Made by a program: the position numbers and the translations under genes. A stretch of 64,000 bases of DNA, taken from positions 2,108,001 to 2,172,000 of the forward strand of contig NZ_CP150300.1 of assembly GCF_037991315.1 (NCBI RefSeq). The letters are read 5' to 3'. A model generated the notes under the pieces. It was not told where the DNA came from and did not search any database. It was given only the letters and a program-made list of their open reading frames with translations. Of the stretch, positions 1-8,227 are shown in pieces; the stretch's first letter is position 1; each line of letters opens with the position of its first letter. The DNA comes from Paenibacillus sp. FSL H8-0079. GTDB taxonomy: Bacteria; Bacillota; Bacilli; Paenibacillales; Paenibacillaceae.

Positions 1-1
1 T

Positions 2-217
2 CAGGCGCTGGATTTCGTGTTAGTGGAACTGAATCTGTACCTGGACACCCATCCAGGAGACTTCCAAAGCATTGAGCAGTACAACAAGTTCAGCCAAGAG
101 CGAATGCGGGTAGCCCATGAATTTCAGCAGTTGTACGGACCGTTGATGAACTTTGGGCATGCGTTCTCCAAGTATCCGTGGGAATGGTCACAGACACCTT
201 GGCCATGGCAAGTATGA
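2..217 (+). CDS. cotJB: Spore coat protein CotJB (3' part)
   Basis: The reading frame is open from the left edge, so the N-terminus is missing and about 71 residues are visible. They match the CotJB family: LVELNLYLDTHP near the start of the visible part and the invariant aromatic end (YPWEWSQTPWPWQV). CotJB is a small, roughly 85-90-residue inner spore-coat protein made with CotJA and CotJC in the mother cell. cotJC follows 98 bp downstream on the same strand, as in the Bacillus cotJABC operon. cotJA is expected just outside the window. The identification is by family pattern; the truncation is only the window edge. Confidence 0.93.
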   Translation, partial: QALDFVLVELNLYLDTHPGDFQSIEQYNKFSQERMRVAHEFQQLYGPLMNFGHAFSKYPWEWSQTPWPWQV

Positions 218-225
218 TGTTATCA

Positions 226-271
226 GCCCCCGGCTTCCTTGTAAGACTATAAGTTCGGGAAGCTCGGGGGC
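226..271 (+). other. Intercistronic hairpin between cotJB and cotJC
   Basis: GCCCCCGGCTTCC (226-238) can pair with GGAAGCTCGGGGGC (258-271) with one bulged base, closing a 19-nt loop. No T-run follows, so it is unlikely to be a terminator. It may be a processing or stability element that sets relative cotJB/cotJC levels. Confidence 0.4.
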
Positions 272-315
272 CGAAGAAGGGATGTATTTTGATAACGTAG
301 AGGGAGGCATCTGGC

Positions 316-885
316 ATGTGGGTATATGAGAAAAAATTGCAGTACCCCGTAAGGGTTAGTAAATGTGATCCTCATATGGCGAAATTGCTAGCGGAGCAAT
401 ATGGAGGAGCGGATGGGGAACTCGCGGCGGCACTGCGGTATTTGAACCAGCGCTATACAATTCCGGACAAAATTATCGGGTTATTGACCGACATAGGCAC
501 GGAAGAATTCGCCCACTTGGAAATGATTGCCACCATGATCTACAAGTTAACAAAAGATGCTTCGGTAGAACAGTTGCAAGAAGCCGGTCTTGGGCCTAAC
601 TATGCGCAACGTGACTCTGCCTTGTTTTATACGAATTCCTCCGGTGTACCATTTACGGCAGCTTATATCGCTTCAAAGGGTGACCCGATCGCGGATTTAT
701 ACGAGGACATTGCAGCAGAAGAGAAGGCCAGGGCTACATATCAATGGTTGATCGATCTAACCGATGACGTGGATCTACAGGATAGTCTGAAGTTTCTGCG
801 GGAACGGGAGATTGTGCATTCCTTACGTTTCCGGGAGGCTGTGGAGATTCTGAAAGACGATCGGGAGACGAAGAAGATTTTCTGA
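316..885 (+). CDS. cotJC: Spore coat protein CotJC, manganese-catalase-like
   Basis: A 189-residue protein, the usual CotJC length. The whole chain has the four-helix ferritin-like fold of manganese catalases, with carboxylate/histidine pairs typical of the di-metal site: EFAHLEMIA near residue 60, EDIAAEEKA near 135, and EIVHSLRFREA near 165. CotJC is a coat component and probably detoxifies peroxide in the developing spore. The ATG start at 316 follows GAGGGAGG at a good distance. It sits directly behind cotJB as the last gene of the operon and is followed by a hairpin terminator. Confidence 0.95.
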   Translation: MWVYEKKLQYPVRVSKCDPHMAKLLAEQYGGADGELAAALRYLNQRYTIPDKIIGLLTDIGTEEFAHLEMIATMIYKLTKDASVEQLQEAGLGPNYAQRDSALFYTNSSGVPFTAAYIASKGDPIADLYEDIAAEEKARATYQWLIDLTDDVDLQDSLKFLREREIVHSLRFREAVEILKDDRETKKIF

Positions 886-906
886 ACAGGTGGAAATAGG
901 AACCTG

Positions 907-935
907 GCAGTCCGATGAGGGCTGCTTTTTGCTTT
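907..935 (+). terminator. Terminator after cotJC
   Basis: Stem GCAGTCC (907-913) with GGGCTGC (919-925), one G-U pair, 5-nt loop, followed by TTTTT. It lies 22 bp after the cotJC stop. Confidence 0.7.
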
Positions 936-991
936 GAAGGAATAGAGAGCCAGAAGGAGTGTGCGTGCTGAAATGTGGATTGCATTCAAAT

Positions 992-1040
992 AAAAAAGAC
1001 GATCCATTTTAATTAAAATAAAAGGGATCGTCCTGTTTTT
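992..1040. terminator. Bidirectional terminator, cotJ operon / KASIII cluster
   Basis: GACGATCC (998-1005) pairs with GGATCGTC (1025-1032). An A-run on the left and a T-run on the right allow function on both strands. It lies at the end of the minus-strand KASIII-like gene and behind the cotJ operon. Confidence 0.8.
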
Positions 1041-1058
1041 ATTTTGGCGAATAAAGGC

Positions 1059-2051
1059 CTAGTATTCAACCACCATGGCAACATTTTGCCACCCGGCTCC
1101 AACGGTCCAGAACAACACTTTGTCACCTCGCTGAATCTGACCGAATGTAATCGCCCGATGCAATGCGATGAACGGACTGCTGGTGGAGGTATATCCGAAT
1201 TCGTCTCCGATGTAGACGGCAATATCATCACCGATGCCAACGTTCGTGGAGACAGCCCGAATGTTACCAATGGATAGTTGAGAGAAGCAGGCGGCTTTGA
1301 TCTCATCTGGTCCAATCTCGTTGCGTGTCAGGAGGGTACGAATGGACTCCGAAGCGGCATCCACACAGATCGAATCATCAAATGGGATGAATTTCACATG
1401 AAAGGCCCCTGCATCTACACCCGTTTGGCCCAGTTTCGCAAGGCCTTCAGCAGGAAAGAGTGAATTACCATACACACAAGTATCGGTCTGATAGATTGAA
1501 TCAATGAAACCGATAGCATGTTCATCCCGCTCTACAATAACCGCCGCTGCTGCATCACCGAAGTTGGCAAAGTATACGGGATCATCCGGACTGGCGTGAG
1601 GAGCCACGTAATCCGAGCCGATGATTAATGCACGGCGAATTCGAGGATTACCCAGCATCTGCCGGCTAACCTGTTCGAAAGCTGCGGTCATGCCTGCACA
1701 GTTAGCGTTGCTGTCAATGCAGATCGTGTGAGAAGCGCCATTAATCAGGCGATGAATCATCAAGGAATTCGTAGGAAAGATGTATTCTGGCGTTTGGCTT
1801 GCATAAGCAATCAGATCAATATCTGCACCGGTGAGTCCGGTTTTTTCCAGTAGGTTACTGGCTGCCTCAAAGGCCATGCTTAGTGAGTTTTCGTCATCGT
1901 TGTCAATTTTATAACGTGTATCACGACCAAGTGCCTTTAACAATCCACGAATATCTACACCTCTTGCGTCAAAATGTTCAATATAAAAATCATTGTGCAC
2001 CTTGGTTGCTGGATGATAGATATCGATATCTACAATACGAATTCCGGCCAT
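1059..2051 (-). CDS. 3-oxoacyl-ACP synthase III (KASIII)-like enzyme
   Basis: 330 residues with the thiolase/FabH fold. The nucleophile is visible in DSNANCAGMTAA (Cys118). The other two FabH catalytic positions are not conserved: the His of the HQAN region aligns with Ser257 (FSQLSIGN), and the Asn of GNTSAA aligns with Tyr288 (FGYTSTSS). This argues against ordinary decarboxylating FabH activity and for an acyl-transfer or modified condensation role. The ATG at 2051 has GAGGAGA 6-7 nt upstream; an ATG two codons earlier is too close to the Shine-Dalgarno. It is the last gene of a minus-strand cluster with a STAS-like protein, a CMD-like protein and a ThDP enzyme. The substrate is unknown. 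Confidence 0.8.
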   Translation of the reverse strand: MAGIRIVDIDIYHPATKVHNDFYIEHFDARGVDIRGLLKALGRDTRYKIDNDDENSLSMAFEAASNLLEKTGLTGADIDLIAYASQTPEYIFPTNSLMIHRLINGASHTICIDSNANCAGMTAAFEQVSRQMLGNPRIRRALIIGSDYVAPHASPDDPVYFANFGDAAAAVIVERDEHAIGFIDSIYQTDTCVYGNSLFPAEGLAKLGQTGVDAGAFHVKFIPFDDSICVDAASESIRTLLTRNEIGPDEIKAACFSQLSIGNIRAVSTNVGIGDDIAVYIGDEFGYTSTSSPFIALHRAITFGQIQRGDKVLFWTVGAGWQNVAMVVEY

Positions 2052-2105
2052 CTTCATTCTCCTCTTGAGCGGAAGGGTGAATTCACAGCTTGTCCGCCTG
2101 GTTTA

Positions 2106-2456
2106 TTAAGTGGTAACGGTAGATATGATTTCGAGATTGTTCAGGCCTACAGACCGACCAAGCCTGGACAATTGCATTTTTAGAATCGCGTTGTTCTCGA
2201 GGGTCAACACGACTTTTTTATATTCGTCTTTTTTGAACATTTGAAGGCATCCTTCCAGAAGAGGCACAATCTCAGGAGCAGTGACATTCAACTTTTTGCA
2301 ATCAATATTCAGGTGATATTCCTTAGTGTTAATTGGAGCGATCGTGTCCTGATAGGCCGAGATGGAACGCAAACCGTCTTCTTGAGAGAAAGAACCCTCC
2401 AGTTCAATGTTTAACACCTTGTTCGGAACGTCAGTCTTAAGAATGAAATTTCCCAT
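2106..2456 (-). CDS. Small STAS/SpoIIAA-like protein
   Basis: 116 residues with alternating beta strands and amphipathic helices (KVLNIELEGSFSQEDG, KEYHLNIDCKKL, KKVVLTLENNAILKMQLSRLG). The pattern resembles STAS-domain or SpoIIAA-like single-domain proteins. No membrane segment or catalytic motif is seen. The start follows AAAGGAGAGAG. It sits 54 bp upstream of the KASIII-like gene on the same strand and probably shares its transcript. A role as carrier or accessory protein for the neighbouring enzymes is inference only. Confidence 0.55.
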   Translation of the reverse strand: MGNFILKTDVPNKVLNIELEGSFSQEDGLRSISAYQDTIAPINTKEYHLNIDCKKLNVTAPEIVPLLEGCLQMFKKDEYKKVVLTLENNAILKMQLSRLGRSVGLNNLEIISTVTT

Positions 2457-2573
2457 GCTTGATCTCTCTCCTTTAAATGAGTTAAGGCTATCCTGCTAAT
2501 GGATACACAGCCCTATAGGACCTCTGCTGAAAGCTTCTAAGATGCGAGCTGGTTCGAAGGATAATTTAACCAT

Positions 2574-2603
2574 ATTATAAAGGTAGGAATGTAAAAAGAT
2601 CAA
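2574..2603 (-). promoter_or_regulatory. Promoter before the STAS-like and KASIII-like genes
   Basis: On the minus strand TTGATC (2603-2598) and TATAAT (2579-2574) are separated by 18 bp, in the 187-bp gap between the CMD-like and STAS-like genes. It suggests the last two genes of the cluster can be transcribed separately from the first two. Confidence 0.5.
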
Positions 2604-2643
2604 TAAAAAAGTCGAATCATGTATAAAAATGTAGAAAAGTGAA

Positions 2644-3012
2644 TTACTGTATTTCATCCAAAGTGGCAAGCAATATATTGAATGCACTTATAATACGCGG
2701 AGCACCCACACAGGGCGCGAGATGTAGCAATATTCCCTTGATCTGATCCACGGTCACTCCCACGCTCAGAGCCATCGTGTAATGCACCCCCAATTGTTCA
2801 TACTGTCCTTGGGTAATCAACGAAGAGATAATGGCAACTTCCTTCCATTGATCCGTAATCGTGCTGCGCTGAAAAATATCCCCATATGCCGTCCCCATGA
2901 TAAATTCGGATAATTCGGGAAAATGCTCTTTGATGGGTGCGAGGGCTTTAGCGCCGTACTCACCAGAAAGTTTAGCAAAACGGTCCAGGCCCTGAGCCAC
3001 ATGTTCACTCAT
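2644..3012 (-). CDS. Carboxymuconolactone decarboxylase (AhpD-like) family protein
   Basis: 122 residues, all helical. It has the CMD signature layout: WKEVAIISSLITQGQ, then HYTMALSVGVTVDQIKGIL, then a conserved turn (APCVGAPR). There is no CxxC pair, so AhpD-type peroxidase chemistry is unlikely and the gamma-CMD type is a better fit. The ATG follows AGGAGGAG. The start lies 12 bp from the stop of the upstream ThDP enzyme gene, indicating one operon. The substrate is unknown. Confidence 0.75.
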   Translation of the reverse strand: MSEHVAQGLDRFAKLSGEYGAKALAPIKEHFPELSEFIMGTAYGDIFQRSTITDQWKEVAIISSLITQGQYEQLGVHYTMALSVGVTVDQIKGILLHLAPCVGAPRIISAFNILLATLDEIQ

Positions 3013-3024
3013 GATATGCTCCTC

Positions 3025-4656
3025 CTAATTCAAAGTTACGGTGCGGTGAGCTGTAGGTGGAATCTCGTCGCGATCGGTCAGTAGCTCAATGACAGTCACC
3101 TGATTCAACGTCTGTGCTGTGTTCAGCGCAGATGAGAATTCAGCAAGGGTCTCTGCCCGGAACGCAACAGCACCCAGGGATTCGGCAAACTTAGATGCGT
3201 CCATAGGAACTTCAAACAGGGTGCCATCGATTCTGCCTGTTGTTTTTTCCATTCCTTTGAGTGCCATGTCCAGTTGTTTGTTGTTGACGACAATGAATAT
3301 GACATTCAGATTGTTGCATACTGCGGCATTGATCTCCGTGCCAAGCATCATGAAACATCCGTCCCCGGTGATGCATACGATAGTCTCTTCAGGTGAAGCT
3401 GCCTTCGCACCTATCGCCATACCAATGGCATTACCCATGCATGCAAAGTACGCGTCAAACACAAAGCTGCCGGGTTTCTTGACTTTATATCGCTGAACCG
3501 CATGAAATCCATGGCTGCCATCATCGACAAACAGCTTATGATCGTACGGAAGCAGTTCACTCATCCCATCCAGCACAGAAGCCAAAGACAGGCGGGGCAG
3601 ATCCGGTAAAGGGACAGTATAATCTATGGGGGCCGTGGTTTTCTTTGGAGAAGAATGGTCTACGAGTGTGCCCAGCAAATAGTGCATGTTGTCCTTCAAA
3701 TCACCCGTGATATGTAAGGTTTGAGCGCTCAGAATCTTACCGACAAACGTAGGATCAGCATCAAATTGAATGAGGTGTGCCGGGTGGTTCTCAGGCTTCA
3801 GATTGCAGATGGTCATATCACTTAGACGTGAACCAAGTACGATATAAAGGTCACTTTGGTTCAGCATGTTGTCTGCATGTGGGAAACCTCCAACACCACA
3901 AGGTCCATGGTACAGAGGGTGGTCCCACGCAATCGCTCCTTTTCCACCAGGAGTAGTAATGACGGGAATGTTGAACGATTCAGCCAAATGAAGCAGTTCA
4001 TCATGGGCGCGGGCGCGACTAACACCTTTACCAGCAATAATTAAGGGACGATTGGACTGTTGAATGAGAGGGAGAATGCGATTCAGGTTAGATACGCTAA
4101 GAAGAGGTTCCGGTTCGGGAATGACAATTCGGCATTGAGATAACAACTCAGTCTGTACGTCAAAAGGTAGACAAAGGTGAACAGGGCCTTTATTGGGGCC
4201 GAGTGCAATGGATAGGGCATGATTCAGGAGGGTGCCGAAGTGATCTCCACGTTCTACCAGTTTACTGAATAGCGTGGCAGGCCTGAACATCTCGGCCAGA
4301 TCAGCCAGATAGGAAGACGAATCCTGACACTGGGGAAGCCCCAGTTCCTGTATGGATTGATGACCTGTAATAAATAGAACGGGCAGGTTGTTGGCCTTCG
4401 CATGTGCTGCAGCGGTAAGCAGATTGGTTCCGCCCGGACCGGATGTGGCAAAGGCAACGCCGAGCTTGCCCGTCTGAAGGGCATAACCGGATGCGGCAAA
4501 ACCTGAGCTGGATTCATGACGGCCTGGAATGAATTCTAATCCGTAATCGACCATCTTCAGGACAGCAGGACAGATGGATTTACCAATAATACCAAAGACA
4601 TGAGTAACGCCTAGATTACGCAGAGTTTCTGCCAAATAGTCCGCAACTGTTCTCAT
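3025..4656 (-). CDS. Thiamine-diphosphate-dependent enzyme, acetolactate synthase/decarboxylase type
   Basis: 543 residues with the three domains of ThDP enzymes. The N-terminal Pyr domain has the catalytic-Glu region (GRHESSSGFAASGYA) and ATSGPGGTN. A central FAD/ADP-like Rossmann domain spans about 190-330. The C-terminal PP domain carries the metal/ThDP motif ITGDGCFMM through VVNNKQ. Members include acetolactate synthase, benzoylformate decarboxylase and acyloin-forming lyases; specificity cannot be read here. ATG 4656 is preferred because GAGGTG lies about 7 nt upstream; a GTG three codons earlier overlaps that site. It is the first gene of the four-gene minus-strand cluster. It is unlikely to be the biosynthetic ilvB because no small subunit or ilv gene is nearby. 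Confidence 0.8.
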   Translation of the reverse strand: MRTVADYLAETLRNLGVTHVFGIIGKSICPAVLKMVDYGLEFIPGRHESSSGFAASGYALQTGKLGVAFATSGPGGTNLLTAAAHAKANNLPVLFITGHQSIQELGLPQCQDSSSYLADLAEMFRPATLFSKLVERGDHFGTLLNHALSIALGPNKGPVHLCLPFDVQTELLSQCRIVIPEPEPLLSVSNLNRILPLIQQSNRPLIIAGKGVSRARAHDELLHLAESFNIPVITTPGGKGAIAWDHPLYHGPCGVGGFPHADNMLNQSDLYIVLGSRLSDMTICNLKPENHPAHLIQFDADPTFVGKILSAQTLHITGDLKDNMHYLLGTLVDHSSPKKTTAPIDYTVPLPDLPRLSLASVLDGMSELLPYDHKLFVDDGSHGFHAVQRYKVKKPGSFVFDAYFACMGNAIGMAIGAKAASPEETIVCITGDGCFMMLGTEINAAVCNNLNVIFIVVNNKQLDMALKGMEKTTGRIDGTLFEVPMDASKFAESLGAVAFRAETLAEFSSALNTAQTLNQVTVIELLTDRDEIPPTAHRTVTLN

Positions 4657-4767
4657 GCGGGACACCTCGCTTCATGAAATAGGTTATTAGAACCATACGC
4701 GTATTCCATTATTTGAATGCAAGTCGTTTTCTAAGGTTGTCAGAGGAAATATATGTTTGTTATTAGG

Positions 4768-4797
4768 AAGATATCTTTTTTTGTGGTTTTTTGTCAA
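4768..4797 (-). promoter_or_regulatory. Putative promoter of the ThDP/KASIII cluster
   Basis: The minus strand carries a perfect TTGACA (4797-4792) and TATCTT (4773-4768) at 18 bp spacing, about 110 bp upstream of the ThDP gene. The -10 is weak. This lies in the 4666-5064 divergent intergenic region. Confidence 0.45.
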
Positions 4798-4903
4798 TCT
4801 ATTTTATAAGTCTAATTTCCTGATTCTTAAGTTGGTAACGCTTAAAGTGTTGCTGGGTAAAGCAAAAATAAATGATTATATATTCCTGCAACAAATTACC
4901 CAG

Positions 4904-4932
4904 TTAAGAATTGTAAACAAATAATGTAAAAT
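4904..4932 (+). promoter_or_regulatory. Putative promoter of the Gfo/Idh/MocA gene
   Basis: TTAAGA (4904-4909) and TAAAAT (4927-4932) are separated by 17 bp and placed about 130 bp upstream of the start codon. This would leave a leader of roughly 125 nt containing the terminator-like hairpin at 4965. Confidence 0.4.
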
Positions 4933-4958
4933 AATGACTGAAAATGGTGTTTTTCAGC

Positions 4959-4997
4959 CTGCGAGATGACATCGCAGCAAGAGCGACATCTTTTTTT
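4959..4997 (+). promoter_or_regulatory. Attenuator-like leader with two exclusive hairpins
   Basis: GATG (4965-4968) and TCGC (4972-4975) pair with GCGA (4983-4986) and CATC (4987-4990), followed directly by seven Ts: a factor-independent terminator inside the leader. An alternative stem CTGCGA (4959-4964) with TCGCAG (4972-4977) would use the same TCGC and exclude it. This is the layout of an attenuator. No known riboswitch class was recognised. Confidence 0.4.
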
Positions 4998-5064
4998 CGC
5001 AATAGTCTATAGCGTTGGCAATACGTTGCTTTCTGCTATACTGGAATGGATTGGGGGGAATGGA

Positions 5065-6036
5065 ATGACAGTGATGAAGATGGCTCTGATTGGGCTGGGT
5101 AAAATGGGATTACATATGGTTCATCATGTCGAGAATACGAAGATGGACACAAAGATTGAGCTTGTAGCGGTGTGTGATGCGAATGAGGAAGGTCTGGCGG
5201 CTTTTGCAGCTTCTCATCCGGGGGTTGGAACGTATACGGATTACAAGCAATTGATGAATGAACATCAGATTGATCTGCTGTATATTGCAGTTCCGCCGAA
5301 ATTTCATTATCCGGTTGTCATGGAAGCGCTGGAGCGCAAAATTCATGTGTTCTGTGAGAAACCGCTTGCCAATAGTGTGGAAGAAGCGAAAGAGATGCTG
5401 GATGCAGCGCAACAAGCGGGTGTCGTTCACGCCATTCATTTTTCTATGCCACATGAACCTTCCGTGCTGAAACTGCAAGAGATGATTGAGCAGGGCACCG
5501 TGGGTACGGTTCGCAAAATAGATCTCATTCTACAATTCCCGCAGTGGCCTCGAACATGGCAACAGAATGCATGGATTACGAGTCGTGAACAGGGCGGATT
5601 TATTCTTGAAGTGGGAATTCACTGGATTCATATGATTCAAAAAGTGTTTGGTGCAGTCCGGGTCGTAAGTACTCAGGTTCAATATCCTGAGAATGGGGAT
5701 TGTGAGCTGGAAGTGCAGGCAGCCATGGAACTGGAAGACGGCACCCGAATTCAGCTAAACGGTATTTCTCAATTTGCGGGGGAAGAACGTGTATCCATGG
5801 TAGTGTACGGCACGGAAGGCACAATTGCTCTGGAAAATTGGGATGAATTGAAGAGTGGCCTGGTGGGGCAGCCCCTTTCTCCGGTGGAAGTGCTTGAATC
5901 CGCCAGTGAACTGCCTGTACTTAAACATGTCATTGCCCGTATACAGGGCAAACCAGGTAAAATATATGATTTTAACGATGGTTATCAGGCACAATTGATA
6001 CTTGAAGCGCTACGTAACACGGAACAATCGAGATAA
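5065..6036 (+). CDS. Gfo/Idh/MocA family NAD(P)-dependent oxidoreductase
   Basis: 323 residues from the chosen start. The N-terminus is a Rossmann fold (ALIGLGKMGLHMV). The family EKP motif that contributes the catalytic lysine is present (HVFCEKPLANSVEEA, about residue 95). A C-terminal alpha/beta domain carries the dehydrogenase-type GIHWIHMIQKVFG, its His lying where these enzymes place a catalytic histidine. Substrates of the family are sugars, inositols or related polyols; none can be chosen here. ATG 5065 is preferred over an upstream frame extension because GGGGGG precedes it and homologues begin just before the Rossmann motif. It appears monocistronic, with a possible attenuator in its leader. 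Confidence 0.85.
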   Translation: MTVMKMALIGLGKMGLHMVHHVENTKMDTKIELVAVCDANEEGLAAFAASHPGVGTYTDYKQLMNEHQIDLLYIAVPPKFHYPVVMEALERKIHVFCEKPLANSVEEAKEMLDAAQQAGVVHAIHFSMPHEPSVLKLQEMIEQGTVGTVRKIDLILQFPQWPRTWQQNAWITSREQGGFILEVGIHWIHMIQKVFGAVRVVSTQVQYPENGDCELEVQAAMELEDGTRIQLNGISQFAGEERVSMVVYGTEGTIALENWDELKSGLVGQPLSPVEVLESASELPVLKHVIARIQGKPGKIYDFNDGYQAQLILEALRNTEQSR

Positions 6037-6064
6037 GAAAAAGAGTGCAGAATTTTTCATATAG

Positions 6065-6084
6065 AGGTGCCTGATGCACCTTTT
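6065..6084 (+). terminator. Terminator after the Gfo/Idh/MocA gene
   Basis: AGGTGC (6065-6070) pairs with GCACCT (6076-6081) across a 5-nt loop, followed by TTT. Confidence 0.6.
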
Positions 6085-6110
6085 CCTGATTCAGCTCTCC
6101 TTAACACAAA

Positions 6111-6160
6111 GAAGCATCGCAGAGGCTCGTGTGAGCCTGTCTGCGATGCTTCTTTCCTTT
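6111..6160. terminator. Strong convergent terminator hairpin
   Basis: A 12-bp perfect stem (GAAGCATCGCAG 6111-6122 with CTGCGATGCTTC 6141-6152) plus inner GGCTC/GAGCC, followed by a T-rich tail. It separates the plus-strand oxidoreductase from the convergent minus-strand chemoreceptor. Confidence 0.75.
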
Positions 6161-6215
6161 GGCTAAATGCAACGGATATAGCTGTATAGATACTCGATCA
6201 GTAGGTTGAGTCGGA

Positions 6216-7934
6216 TTACGCAAGCTTGAATCGTTTAACCAGTTGATCAAGCGCATCGGACATTTCATTTAACTGTTTGGATGTGTCAGACATTTCCTGG
6301 AGAGAAGCAAGTTGTTCCTCTGTCATTGCGGATACTTCTTCCGTGGCTGATGCCGTATCTTCCACAACAGCGGATACTTCGCTAATGGATTTCATTACGG
6401 CCTCACTGCCAGAAGTTAGCTCTTCGACAACAGCGGATACCTCCAGAACTTCACCACTGAGGTTATGAATATGCTGAGTAATGGTTGAAAAAGCATGACC
6501 TGCATCCTCGATGGTTTGCAACCCTTCATTCACATGAAGTGTGCTCTCATCAACCACCTGTACCGTACTTTGAACTCCCGCTACTACGGTTTCCAATATA
6601 CTTGTGATCTCTTTGGCTGAGGTTGCGCTTTGGTCTGCAAGATTACGGATTTCCGAGGCAACAACGGCGAATCCACGTCCATTTTCCCCGGCGCGAGCAG
6701 CTTCTATTCCGGCGTTAAGTGCAAGCAGATTGGTTTGTCTCGCAATTCCTGACATGGCATCTGCAATATTAATCACTTGATCAGACATCTTCGAAATATC
6801 GTTAATGGCTCCCTGCACAGAGAGGAAGGATTGCTCAATGGAACTCATTTTGCCTACCGCATTATCAATACGCTGTTGCCCATCCACAGCAATGGATTCG
6901 GTACGTACTGCACGCTCAGCCACGTCAGCTGCCGAAGAGGCGACACGATTAAGCCCAGTGAGGGATTGCTGCATCGCAGCTACCATCGTTTGAGTCAAAG
7001 CAACCTGTTCGTCAGCGCCTTCAGCGACGCGTTCCATGGCAGTGGCAACCTCTTTTCCGGCAATGTGACTATCGGAGACCCCTTTATCCAATCGATCCGA
7101 CGCTGAGCTCAGAATCATGGCATTGCTCTGAACGTCCAGCATCATTTGCTGCAAACCAGCGAGCATCACATTGGCTGACTCCGCGAGTTCACGAGTTTCG
7201 TCTTTCATCGGCGTAGCGATTCGCAGCGTCAGGTCACCATTGGAAGAACCAATGTCATTCAGGGCCTGCTTCACGGTACGGATGTTTCTAACAATGGCGC
7301 GGGACAAAATTAACGCAGTGATGAACGAGATGATGGCGACAACGATAAGTGCCCCGTACAGTTCCAAGTTCAGTATTGTGTTTTTCTGCTTGAGCGCTTC
7401 TGTACGGGTATCAGTCAACGTAAGCTCGTTGGTACGAAACGTAGCAAGGGCGGCGCGAATCTGGTCCATGTCTCGTTTACCCGGGTCATCGGCAAAGAAA
7501 TCTAGAATGGCCTGCGTATTATTGGCTTGGCGAAGGGCGATCACAGGTTCCCCAGCGACCTGGATCCAGCTCTCCATATTACTATGTATGTCTTTCAAGA
7601 GTGCGGTTTGGGCCGGGTTGTCCGAAATTAATACGGCAAGTTCATCTTTGAAAGTACCCAGTGTTTCTTTTCCTTTGGTGTAGGGATCGAGGTAATTGTC
7701 CTCACCAGTAATGACGTAACCGCGTTGTCCCGTCTCCATATCTACCATGGTTTTTTCGAGTTCATAAGTCAGGGCGTGTACTCTCATATCATGATCGACC
7801 AGAAAATCCAGTTCCTCTTGAAGCTTGTTTGTACTGCTCTGAATCAGAAGAATGCAACCAGCCAGCACAACCAGTACAAGTAGATATCCCAATCCAATCT
7901 TATAAAAAATTTTGAAGGTCCTGCGCTTATTCAT
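6216..7934 (-). CDS. Methyl-accepting chemotaxis protein with CHASE3 sensor
   Basis: 572 residues. Membrane segment 1 is at about 12-31 and segment 2 at about 190-212. The extracellular part contains the CHASE3 signature ([20 protein letters not shown]). A HAMP linker follows, then the cytoplasmic MA signalling coiled coil with the CheA/CheW-binding hairpin ([20 protein letters not shown], then [18 protein letters not shown]). It should feed a membrane-proximal signal to CheA. No chemotaxis genes are adjacent. It is monocistronic on the minus strand; the ligand is unknown. Confidence 0.93.
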   Translation of the reverse strand: MNKRRTFKIFYKIGLGYLLVLVVLAGCILLIQSSTNKLQEELDFLVDHDMRVHALTYELEKTMVDMETGQRGYVITGEDNYLDPYTKGKETLGTFKDELAVLISDNPAQTALLKDIHSNMESWIQVAGEPVIALRQANNTQAILDFFADDPGKRDMDQIRAALATFRTNELTLTDTRTEALKQKNTILNLELYGALIVVAIISFITALILSRAIVRNIRTVKQALNDIGSSNGDLTLRIATPMKDETRELAESANVMLAGLQQMMLDVQSNAMILSSASDRLDKGVSDSHIAGKEVATAMERVAEGADEQVALTQTMVAAMQQSLTGLNRVASSAADVAERAVRTESIAVDGQQRIDNAVGKMSSIEQSFLSVQGAINDISKMSDQVINIADAMSGIARQTNLLALNAGIEAARAGENGRGFAVVASEIRNLADQSATSAKEITSILETVVAGVQSTVQVVDESTLHVNEGLQTIEDAGHAFSTITQHIHNLSGEVLEVSAVVEELTSGSEAVMKSISEVSAVVEDTASATEEVSAMTEEQLASLQEMSDTSKQLNEMSDALDQLVKRFKLA

Positions 7935-8227
7935 GTTTAATATTCCTCTCTATGGGGTATATGTAAATGTCGAAAAAACTGGAAAAATAATTTTTTTTGG
8001 GTCTTTAGATTGGATGTCTAAAGTACTATTTTTTAGTATTATACGTAAAGAAAGTTTGTTTGTACATAGTTTGTTTAATTATCATATAACGTTAGTTATT
8101 TTTGTATAAGGTTAGGGCTTCCGATGTTTTACAATCGTTGGTTTACACGTTCAAATGTTATGTTTATCATGGAAAGGGAACAATTCAGATTACATATACA
8201 TATCCCAATCCGAAAGGAACATTGGAC
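7935..8227. other. Divergent intergenic region, chemoreceptor / HAD gene
   Basis: 293 bp, AT-rich, between divergent start codons. It must contain both promoters, but no pair of boxes stands out enough to assign. No repeats or small genes are seen. Confidence 0.5.

Noticed and set aside
3025..4656. Biosynthetic acetolactate synthase (ilvB)
   Set aside because: No ilvN or other branched-chain genes nearby, and the gene lies in a cluster with KASIII-like and CMD-like genes.
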